A stretch of DNA of 8,787 bases from Halococcaceae archaeon (GTDB lineage Archaea > Halobacteriota > Halobacteria > Halobacteriales > Halalkalicoccaceae): positions 1 through 8,787 of the forward strand of contig SKXI01000182.1 of NCBI GenBank assembly GCA_007128515.1. Reading direction: 5' to 3'. The position numbers and the translations under genes are program-made. The first letter of the stretch is position 1, and each line of letters begins with the position of its first letter. Shown one piece after another: positions 1 to 5,617 of this stretch. A model generated the notes under the pieces. The model was not told the DNA's origin and ran no database searches. It saw nothing but the letters and a program-made list of their open reading frames with translations.

Positions 1-3
1 GTC

Positions 4-23
4 CGACTCCACCGGTGGAGTCG
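4..23. repeat. 20-base perfect palindrome upstream of the first gene
   Basis: The half-site CGACTCCACC (4-13) is followed directly, with no spacer, by its exact reverse complement (14-23). It ends 38 bases before the ATG at 62 and just upstream of the TATA-like element at 31-41. A site for a dimeric regulator is one reading. It could instead be a cruciform or terminator of the gene to the left, or lie inside an upstream coding region that the window cuts off. The symmetry is seen directly; the role is inference. Confidence 0.55.
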
Positions 24-30
24 ACGGCAG

Positions 31-41
31 CGTTCTTACCC
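31..41 (+). promoter_or_regulatory. Candidate promoter (TATA-like box) of block A
   Basis: The sequence CGTTCTTACCC sits so that its TTAC begins 26 bases before the ATG at 62. That is the spacing expected of an archaeal TATA box for a transcript starting at or very near the start codon, and leaderless mRNAs are common in haloarchaea. An almost identical element, CGTTCATTACCC, lies at the same distance before the acyl-CoA dehydrogenase gene at 3698, which supports a real promoter. No Shine-Dalgarno sequence precedes the ATG, as fits a leaderless start. Confidence 0.45.
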
Positions 42-61
42 CTCGCCGTGAACGGGTCCGC

Positions 62-970
62 ATGGCGACGCTCGGATTCATCGGACTCGGACGGATGGGC
101 GGCTCGATGGCGGAACACCTCGTGCGTGCCGGCGAGGACGTCGTCGTCTACGATCGAAGGCACGCGCCGATCGAGGCGATGGAGTCAGTGGGTGCGACGG
201 GCGTCGAGTCGGCGGCGGCCGTCGGCGAGCGCGCGGACGTGGTCTTCCTCTCGCTTCCCGGGCCGGAGGCGGTCGAGGCGGTCACCGCCGAACTCGCTGG
301 GACCCTCGAACGGGGATCGGTCGTCGTGGACACGACGACGTCGACGCCGGCGACGACGCGATCGGTCGCGGACTCCCTTTCGGAACGAGGGGTGTCGGTC
401 CTCGGGGCGCCGGTCAGCGGCGGGACCTACGGCGCGGAGGCGGGGACGCTCACGGTCATGGTGGGTGGCGACCGCGAGACGTTCGAGCGCTGTGAGCCGT
501 CCCTCGATTCGTTCGCGGCGAACGTCTTTCACGTCGGCGAGGACCCCGGACACGGCCACGCGGTGAAACTGCTCAACAACTACCTCTCGTTCGCCGCCAT
601 GGTCGCGACGTCGGAGGCGGTCGTCCTCGGCGAGCGGGTCGGCCTCGATATCGGGACGATCTGCGAGATACTCTCCGTCAGCACCGGCCGCAACTCCGCC
701 ACGGAGGAGAAGTTCCCCGACTACGTCGCCGAGGGCGAGGAGGTCGGCTTCTCGCTCTCGCTGATGGGAAAGGACATGGCGCTGCTCGAACGGTTCGGCG
801 ACGAGAACCGGGTCCCGCTGTTGTTCGCCGGCGTCGTCGCGAGTCAGATCGAGTACACGAGGGCGAGATACGGGGAGTCGGGCGACATGACCGACGTCTA
901 CGACTACCTCCGGTCGGCGATGACGGGCACGGACGACCCGGTTTCGAGGGACGGATCGAGGGTGGATTGA
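62..970 (+). CDS. 3-hydroxyisobutyrate dehydrogenase family NAD(P)-dependent oxidoreductase
   Basis: A 302-residue beta-hydroxyacid dehydrogenase, which oxidises 3-hydroxy acids to semialdehydes or does the reverse, in the cytoplasm. The N-terminal Rossmann domain opens with GFIGLGRMG (residues 5-13), the family dinucleotide motif, and D31-R32 follow strand 2. The substrate loop is PVSGGTYGAEAGTL (117-130). The catalytic lysine is K169 in GHAVKLLNN, with N172/N173 behind it. K237 in MGKDM is the second conserved lysine, in the all-helical C-terminal domain. The length is normal for the family (about 290-300). The ATG at 62 starts immediately before the first Rossmann strand, so no earlier start is needed. 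The usp-type gene starts 26 bases after the stop. The exact substrate (3-hydroxyisobutyrate, tartronate semialdehyde or another hydroxy acid) cannot be told from sequence. Family call very sure; substrate unsure. Confidence 0.93.
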   Translation: MATLGFIGLGRMGGSMAEHLVRAGEDVVVYDRRHAPIEAMESVGATGVESAAAVGERADVVFLSLPGPEAVEAVTAELAGTLERGSVVVDTTTSTPATTRSVADSLSERGVSVLGAPVSGGTYGAEAGTLTVMVGGDRETFERCEPSLDSFAANVFHVGEDPGHGHAVKLLNNYLSFAAMVATSEAVVLGERVGLDIGTICEILSVSTGRNSATEEKFPDYVAEGEEVGFSLSLMGKDMALLERFGDENRVPLLFAGVVASQIEYTRARYGESGDMTDVYDYLRSAMTGTDDPVSRDGSRVD

Positions 971-974
971 TAAC
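967..974 (+). promoter_or_regulatory. Possible internal promoter of the UspA-family gene
   Basis: TTGATAAC overlaps the stop codon of the preceding gene and lies 30 to 23 bases before the ATG at 997. This is the right place for a TATA box driving a leaderless transcript, and it is an AT-rich island in GC-rich surroundings. It would let the stress-type gene and those after it be expressed apart from the dehydrogenase. Position and composition are seen; function is inference. Confidence 0.35.
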
Positions 975-996
975 GTCTCACCCTGTGGTCGAACCC

Positions 997-1434
997 ATGT
1001 ACCACGTCCTGGTTCCGATCGACGACGACGAGACGCGGGTCCGCTCGCAGGCGGAGGCGGTCCTCGGCCTCGCGGCGGCGACCGACGTCCGTGCGGAGGT
1101 GCTGCACGTCTACGAGGAGATCGACACGCCGGCCGACGAGGCGGGGTCGTCGACCATCGAGGAGATCAACCGGAACCTAGACCGGATCCAGGGGCTGCCC
1201 GACACCGCCGACCTGCTCGTGGAGCTGCTCCGCGAGGCGGGCGTCGAGACGGCCGTTCACGACGGCACCGGCGATCCCGAGGAGGCGATCCACGCGGTCG
1301 CGACCGAGTTCGACGTCGACGCGATCGTTCTCGGCGCACGCCGACGCTCGCCCGTCGGGAAGGCGATCTTCGGCAGCGTCACGCAGGCGGTCATCCTCGA
1401 GACCGACCGGCCGGTGATGGTGTCGCCGCCATGA
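997..1434 (+). CDS. Universal stress protein, UspA family
   Basis: A 145-residue single-domain UspA protein, the common haloarchaeal size. It begins with MYHVLVPIDDDE, the first beta strand with the nucleotide-contacting aspartates (D9/D10). It ends with the phosphate-binding segment GARRRSPVGKAIFGSVTQ (113-130) and the last strand PVMVSPP. The usual pattern G-x2-G-x9-G-S/T is present, except that the second glycine is R116; G126-S127 are intact, so ATP binding is plausible. The ATG at 997 was chosen because it begins exactly at the first strand; an in-frame TTG at 967 would add ten residues unlike the family. Its stop overlaps the next start by four bases (ATGA at 1431-1434), so it is probably translationally coupled to the SDR. 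The partner or signal is unknown; it may regulate or protect a neighbouring enzyme. Confidence 0.9.
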   Translation: MYHVLVPIDDDETRVRSQAEAVLGLAAATDVRAEVLHVYEEIDTPADEAGSSTIEEINRNLDRIQGLPDTADLLVELLREAGVETAVHDGTGDPEEAIHAVATEFDVDAIVLGARRRSPVGKAIFGSVTQAVILETDRPVMVSPP

Positions 1435-2240
1435 CCGGACCTGCCACCCCAGCCGAGTTCACGGGACGGCGCGCGCTCGTGACGGCGGCGAGCAAGGGTC
1501 TCGGTCGCGCCGTCGCCTGCGAACTGGTCGACCGCGGTGCCACGGTCGCGATCCTCTCGCGCTCGCGGGAGAACCTCGAGGCCGCCAGGGAGTTCGTCGT
1601 CGAGGAGACGGGCGCGGACGAGGAGGCCCTCGTCCTCGCGTCCGCCGACCTCCACCGACCGGCGGAGACCCGTGGGGCGATCGAGGACGCGATCGACGAC
1701 CTGGGCGGGCTCGACGTCCTCGTGACGAACCACGGCGGCCCGCCGGTCCAGTCGATCGCGGAGACGAGCATCGAGGAGTTCGACGAGGCGTACGCGGGCG
1801 TGCTCCGTGGGACGTTCGTGGTACTCAAGGCCGCGCTTCCCGCGGTCGCCGACGGCGGCGGATCCGTCGTGAACGTCGTCTCGGCCACGGTTCGCGAACC
1901 GGTCCCGGGTGACGTCCTCCAGAACGCGTTCCGGCCGGGGATCTACGCCGTCTCGAAGGCGCTCTCGCGGGAGTACGGCCCCGAGGTGCGGGTGAACTGC
2001 GTCTGTCCACGGGGGATCGTGACCGAGCGCCTCGAGTACAAGATCGAACTGCTCGCCGACCGGGAGGGGATCAGCGTCGAGGAGGCCCGTCAGCGTCGCG
2101 CGGAGGAGCTCGCGACCGACGACCTCGGGACGCCCGAGGGGTTCGCGAAGGCGGTCGCGTTCCTCGCGAGCGAGGACGCCGACTTCGTCACGGGCACGCT
2201 CGTCCCGGTCGACGGCGGCTGGTCACGGGGGGCGTTTTAG
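1431..2240 (+). CDS. Divergent short-chain dehydrogenase/reductase (SDR), atypical active site
   Basis: A 269-residue Rossmann-fold SDR. It has a cofactor motif TAASKGLG (18-25), R44 after strand 2 (suggesting NADPH), the NHGGPP segment (100-105) in place of the classical NNAG, and the catalytic-type serine S151 in VVNVVSA. The C-terminal PVDGGW (259-264) is typical. Classical SDRs place the catalytic Tyr 12-13 residues after the Ser and the Lys four further on; here those positions are Q164 and R168 (segment LQNAFRPG). A YAVSK string at 172-176 is 21 residues after S151 and only 13 before the RVN motif (187-189), so it is not the real active site. This matches the beta-ketoacyl-ACP-reductase-like SDR subgroup known to lack a perfect catalytic tetrad. 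The stop is followed with no gap by the MmgE/PrpD start. Fold certain; reaction, or whether it is catalytic at all, is open. Confidence 0.9.
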   Translation: MTGPATPAEFTGRRALVTAASKGLGRAVACELVDRGATVAILSRSRENLEAAREFVVEETGADEEALVLASADLHRPAETRGAIEDAIDDLGGLDVLVTNHGGPPVQSIAETSIEEFDEAYAGVLRGTFVVLKAALPAVADGGGSVVNVVSATVREPVPGDVLQNAFRPGIYAVSKALSREYGPEVRVNCVCPRGIVTERLEYKIELLADREGISVEEARQRRAEELATDDLGTPEGFAKAVAFLASEDADFVTGTLVPVDGGWSRGAF

Positions 2241-3599
2241 ATGGTCGACACGCTCGCCGCGTTCTGTGCCGACGCCGGGGGTCCGCCAGCGGAGGCCGTC
2301 GATCACCTCGAACGCCACCTGCTGGACTGGATCGGACTCGTCGTCGGCGGGCGAACCGTGGCGACCTCCTCGGGGAGCGTTCTCGAGGCTGTCGAGGGGC
2401 TCGCGGGTCGGCGTGCTCCACGGGTGCCGACCGGGGAGCGCCTCGCCGCCGATCGGGCCGCCCTCCTCGCCGGGACGTTCGCCCACAGCCTCGACTTCGA
2501 CGACACCCACCGGGAGTCCTCGCTCCATCCCGGCGCGCCGACCATCGCCGCCGCCCTCCCCGTCGCCCGCGAGACCGACGCGACGGGCGAGGAGCTGTTG
2601 ACCGCTATCTCGCTGGGCTACGACGTCACCTGCGCGCTCGGCCGCGCGGTGAACCCGGACGCCCACTACGCCCGCGGCTTTCACCTCACCGCCACCTGCG
2701 GGACGTTCGGCGCGACCGCTGCGGCGGGTTTCCTCCGCGGGTTCGACGAGGCGACGTTCGAGGCGGCGTTCGGGGTCAACGGCAGCCAGGCCGCGGGGTC
2801 GCTGCAGTTCCTCGAGAACGGCGCGTGGAACAAGCGGCTGCACCCCGGACTCTGTGCACACCGGGCGGTGCTGGCGACGGAACTCGCCGACGCCGGGTTT
2901 CGAGGCTCCGCGGCACCGATCGAGGGGACGTTCGGCTTCCTCCACGGCTACACCGACGGGCCGAATCCGGGGGAACTCCGGGGTATCGAGCCCGGCGCGG
3001 CGGCGCTCGAGACCGCGCTGAAGCCCTATCCCTGCTGCCGGTACATGCACCCGGCGATCGACGCGTTGCTGGAGATCGGGACGGAGGTCGAACGGGAGAC
3101 GATCGAATCGGTCAGGATCGACCTCCCCGGACCGGGCGTCCGGCTGACCGGCGAGCCGATCGACGCAAAACGAGGGCCCGAGAACTTCGTCGACTGCCAG
3201 TTCTCCATGCCGTTCGCCGGCGCGCTCGCGCTCTGGGCGGGCGAGGCCGGCCTTCGCGCGTTCCTCGACGCCCAGGAACGCCTCGACGACCCGGCACTCC
3301 GACGGCTGATGGACCGGGTCGAGGTCGTCTCGACCGACCGGACGAACGACCCGTTCCCGGGACGGTGGACCGCTCACGTGACCGTCGAGGCCGACGGCAC
3401 ACACGAGCGGTTCGTCGAGTACGCCCTCGGCGAGCCCGAGAAGCCGATGGACTGGGCTGCGGTCGAGGGGAAGTTCCACGAACTGACCCGTGCGGGGGGC
3501 CTCGAGCGAGACATTTCGGAGTCGATCGTCGAGACGGTCGGCGGCCTTCGCGACGGGCACTCGGACGAGCTGTTCGCCACCCTCGGCGCCCCGGAGTAG
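2241..3599 (+). CDS. MmgE/PrpD family protein (2-methylcitrate dehydratase / cis-aconitate decarboxylase superfamily)
   Basis: A 452-residue MmgE/PrpD protein, full length for the family (about 450-500). Members dehydrate, decarboxylate or epimerise tri- and dicarboxylates without a metal centre. Seen in order: the helical-domain motif LDFDDTHRESSLHPG (84-98) with D85, T89 and H96; RGFHLTATCGTFGA (145-158) with H148; NKRLHPGLCAHR (197-208) with K198; and KPYPCCRYMHPAID (261-274) with K261. These match the Asp, Thr, His, His, Lys, Lys set described for animal cis-aconitate decarboxylase (ACOD1). By my hand alignment from memory, the position of the ACOD1 active-site Tyr falls near V300, so itaconate synthesis is doubtful. 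QFSMPF (320-325) is the usual C-terminal motif. The ATG directly abuts the SDR stop (TAG-ATG), so the two are surely co-translated. Family certain; substrate unknown. Confidence 0.92.
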   Translation: MVDTLAAFCADAGGPPAEAVDHLERHLLDWIGLVVGGRTVATSSGSVLEAVEGLAGRRAPRVPTGERLAADRAALLAGTFAHSLDFDDTHRESSLHPGAPTIAAALPVARETDATGEELLTAISLGYDVTCALGRAVNPDAHYARGFHLTATCGTFGATAAAGFLRGFDEATFEAAFGVNGSQAAGSLQFLENGAWNKRLHPGLCAHRAVLATELADAGFRGSAAPIEGTFGFLHGYTDGPNPGELRGIEPGAAALETALKPYPCCRYMHPAIDALLEIGTEVERETIESVRIDLPGPGVRLTGEPIDAKRGPENFVDCQFSMPFAGALALWAGEAGLRAFLDAQERLDDPALRRLMDRVEVVSTDRTNDPFPGRWTAHVTVEADGTHERFVEYALGEPEKPMDWAAVEGKFHELTRAGGLERDISESIVETVGGLRDGHSDELFATLGAPE

Positions 3600-3661
3600 G
3601 CCTTCCGAGGTCGTCGTCGCCCGGGGAGTGAGCGGCCGTCGCTCGCCGTTCTACCGGCTCC

Positions 3662-3682
3662 AACACGTTCATTACCCGTGTT
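3662..3682. repeat. Inverted repeat enclosing the block B TATA-like box
   Basis: AACACG (3662-3667) and CGTGTT (3677-3682) are perfect inverted repeats separated by nine bases that contain the TATA-like TTCATTAC. A protein bound here would cover the box and block the promoter, so an operator is the natural reading. The repeat is seen directly; the regulatory role is inference. No regulator gene is in the window. Confidence 0.45.
3666..3677 (+). promoter_or_regulatory. Candidate promoter (TATA-like box) of block B
   Basis: CGTTCATTACCC has its TTAC 26 bases before the ATG at 3698, like the element before the first gene of the window (31-41). It is the only AT-rich spot in the 98-base gap 3600-3697, which otherwise shows no gene. 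No Shine-Dalgarno sequence precedes the ATG (the bases just upstream read CACCTCACA), so a leaderless transcript is likely. Confidence 0.5.
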
Positions 3683-3697
3683 ACCGATCACCTCACA

Positions 3698-4918
3698 ATG
3701 GCGCACTCCTGGCGAGACACGACGACGCTCTCGGGGGAACAGCGGCTGGTGCGAAGCAGTATTCGAGACCTCTGTGCGGACTTCGACGCGGAGTACTGGC
3801 GCGCGCACGACGAGGCCGAGGAGTATCCCGAGGAGTTCGTCGACGCGCTCGCCGACCACGGCTGGCTGGGTATCCTGATCCCCGAGGAGTACGGGGGCGC
3901 GGGGATGGGCACCCCGGAGGTCGTCGTGATGATGGAGGAGATCGCCGCCAGCGGGGGCGGGTTCAGCGCGGCCCAGGCCATCCACGGCGGGATCTACAAC
4001 AGCGTTCCCCTCGTGAAGTACGCGAGCGAGGAGCTGAAAGCCGACCTCCTCCCCCGAGTCGCTCGCGGCGAGGCGTCGATCCAGTCGTTCGGGCTCACCG
4101 AGCCGAACGCCGGCTCGAACTCGACGGCGATGGAGACGACCGCCGAGCGCGTCGAGCGTGCCGACGGGGACGCGGAGTACGTGATCGACGGACAGAAGAT
4201 CTGGATCTCGCGGGTCGATCGGAGCGACTACCTGGTCCTGATGGCGCGGACGACCCCCAGAGAGGAGGTCGAGAAACGGACCCGCGGGATCTCGATGTTC
4301 CTCGTCGACATAGAGGACGCCTACGAGCAAGAGGCCCTCGAGATCGAAGCGATCCCGAAGACGGTCAGCGGGTTCGTCCACTCCTACGAGATGTGGTTCT
4401 CGGGGCTCAGCGTCCCGGAAGGGAACCTGATCGGCGAGGAGGGCCGCGGGTTCTACCAGGTGCTCGACGGGCTGAACGAGGAACGGCTCGTGATCGCCGC
4501 CGAGTGTATCGGCCTCGGCGAGACCGCCTTAGAGAGCGCGATCGAGTACGCGAACGAGCGGGAGGTCTTCGACAGGAAAATCGGCGCGAACCAGGCGATC
4601 CAGCACCCGATCGCGGAGGCGTACGCGCAGGTGCTCGCGGCGAAGCAGCTCGTCTACAGCGGGGCGGAGGAGCTCGACGACGCCGAGCGCAGGGAGGCCG
4701 GAGCGATCGCGAACGTCGCGAAGTACCTCGCGGCGGAGGCGTGTTTCGCGGCCGCCGACGCGGCGGTCCAGACCCACGGCGGCTTCGGCGTCGCCCGCGA
4801 GTACGACGTCGAGCGCTACTTCCGGGAGGCGAGGCTGACGAGGATCGTCCCGATCAGCCAGCAGCTCGCGCTCAACTACCTCGGCGAGACCGTCCTCGGG
4901 CTCCCGCGGTCGTACTGA
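3698..4918 (+). CDS. Acyl-CoA dehydrogenase, with catalytic Glu at the isovaleryl-CoA dehydrogenase position
   Basis: A 406-residue FAD-dependent acyl-CoA dehydrogenase that would introduce an alpha,beta double bond into an acyl-CoA and pass electrons to an ETF. Domains: N-terminal helices (about 1-125) with LGILIPEEYGGAGM; a middle beta domain with FGLTEPNAGSN (131-141) and DGQKIWIS (164-171); and C-terminal helices with QTHGGFGVAREYDVERYFREAR (starting at 358). In most family members the catalytic Glu follows this arginine-rich segment (IYEGT); here the segment is RIVPISQQ and the Glu position is P385. E262 in LNEERLVIA aligns with the catalytic Glu of isovaleryl-CoA dehydrogenase (LERLVLA) and of long-chain dehydrogenase, so a branched-chain acyl-CoA substrate is plausible. 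F291 is followed by D292 where FG is usual. The stop lies 66 bases before the preferred start of the MaoC gene. Confidence 0.94.
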   Translation: MAHSWRDTTTLSGEQRLVRSSIRDLCADFDAEYWRAHDEAEEYPEEFVDALADHGWLGILIPEEYGGAGMGTPEVVVMMEEIAASGGGFSAAQAIHGGIYNSVPLVKYASEELKADLLPRVARGEASIQSFGLTEPNAGSNSTAMETTAERVERADGDAEYVIDGQKIWISRVDRSDYLVLMARTTPREEVEKRTRGISMFLVDIEDAYEQEALEIEAIPKTVSGFVHSYEMWFSGLSVPEGNLIGEEGRGFYQVLDGLNEERLVIAAECIGLGETALESAIEYANEREVFDRKIGANQAIQHPIAEAYAQVLAAKQLVYSGAEELDDAERREAGAIANVAKYLAAEACFAAADAAVQTHGGFGVAREYDVERYFREARLTRIVPISQQLALNYLGETVLGLPRSY

Positions 4919-4920
4919 GT

Positions 4921-5090
4921 GACGACCCGACGGAGCGGACGACCGATCGACGCGAACACCACGACACACCCACGACACGCGAACATGACCGACGACACCA
5001 ACGACACCGACACGACCGACGCAGAACCGACGGCGGTGAGAACCGACGCAGGGGACGGGACGGAGGAACCGAGCGACGGAGAGACGCGGC
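4921..5090 (+). other. T-poor, AC/AG-rich low-complexity tract at the gene junction
   Basis: Only three thymines occur in these 170 bases, unlike the genes on either side. The heptamer ACGACAC occurs four times, at 4961, 4972, 4992 and 5001. The tract covers the 66-base gap after the acyl-CoA dehydrogenase and the first 35 codons of the MaoC gene, where it encodes a Thr/Asp/Glu-rich and probably disordered tail. Poor pairing potential could keep the start codon of the downstream gene accessible; that is inference. Confidence 0.5.
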
Positions 5091-5617
5091 TGGTCGCCGG
5101 CTGGCAGGGCCGCTACTACGAGGACTTCGCGGTGGGCGACGTCTACAAGCACCCGTTCGGGCGCACGGTGACCGAGACGGACAACGTCTGGTTCACGAAC
5201 GTGACGATGAACCTGAACCCGATGCACTTCAACGAGGCGTACGCACGGGAAACCGAGTTCGGCGAGCGCCTGGTCGACGGGACGTTCGTCATCGCGCTCG
5301 CGGTCGGGATGAGCGTGATCGACGTCTCGGTGAACGCGACGGCGAACCTCGGCTACGACGATATCAGACACCACGCGCCGGTCTATCACGGCGACACGAT
5401 CTTCGCCGAGAGCGAGGTGCTCGAGAAACGCGAGAGCTCGTCGAGAGACCACGTCGGGATCGTCACGACCGAGCTGCGGGCGTACAACCAGGACGGGACG
5501 AAGGTGCTCTCGCTCGAACGGACGCCGATGGTTCTCAAACGCGAGCACGCGCAGCCCTCGGCGGCGAGGCCGCCGGGCTGGCCGGCGGGCATCGGCACCC
5601 AGCCGGGTGAGGAGTAG
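4985..5617 (+). CDS. MaoC-family (hot-dog fold) acyl-CoA hydratase/dehydratase
   Basis: A 210-residue single hot-dog protein of the MaoC type, which adds or removes water on enoyl-CoA thioesters. The core starts at GRYYEDFAVGDVYKH (42-56). WFTNVTMNLNPMHFNEAYA (69-87) is the hydratase motif and RLVDGTFVIALAVGMS (95-110) the following helix. R-hydratases use an Asp-His dyad in D-x-N-P-x-H; here it is N76-x-N78-P79-x-H81, with the His kept and the Asp replaced by Asn. The WFT..MN.NP.HF pattern is that of the mesaconyl-CoA-hydratase-like group. Residues 1-35 are an acidic Thr/Asp-rich tail. I prefer the ATG at 4985 over an in-frame GTG at 4919, because the 22 extra codons end in A six times and encode an Arg-rich stretch unlike the neighbours. 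The next gene starts with no gap. Confidence 0.88.
   Translation: MTDDTNDTDTTDAEPTAVRTDAGDGTEEPSDGETRLVAGWQGRYYEDFAVGDVYKHPFGRTVTETDNVWFTNVTMNLNPMHFNEAYARETEFGERLVDGTFVIALAVGMSVIDVSVNATANLGYDDIRHHAPVYHGDTIFAESEVLEKRESSSRDHVGIVTTELRAYNQDGTKVLSLERTPMVLKREHAQPSAARPPGWPAGIGTQPGEE
5607..5614 (+). promoter_or_regulatory. Shine-Dalgarno site of the CoA-transferase gene
   Basis: GTGAGGAG, with GAGG ending five bases before the ATG at 5618, pairs with the CACCTCC-type 3' end of archaeal 16S rRNA. It lies inside the end of the MaoC gene, so the second gene of this TAG-ATG junction probably recruits ribosomes itself as well as by coupling. Confidence 0.55.

Noticed and set aside
967..996. TTG start adding ten residues to the UspA protein
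   Set aside because: It overlaps the previous stop and adds residues before the conserved first strand; the ATG at 997 fits the family.
1944..1958. YAVSK as the SDR active site
   Set aside because: It is 21 residues after S151 and 13 before the RVN asparagine, out of register with the classical Tyr/Lys positions.
2223..3560. A 445-codon minus-strand open frame
   Set aside because: An exact shadow of the MmgE/PrpD gene, with no recognisable domain.
4919..4984. GTG start directly after the acyl-CoA dehydrogenase stop for the MaoC gene
   Set aside because: It would mimic the other zero-gap junctions, but the 22 codons have many A-ending codons and encode an Arg-rich stretch; the ATG at 4985 is better. 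Not fully excluded.
3490..5610. A 706-codon plus-strand open frame
   Set aside because: Out of frame with the MmgE/PrpD, acyl-CoA dehydrogenase and MaoC genes; the product is Arg-rich and unlike acidic haloarchaeal proteins.
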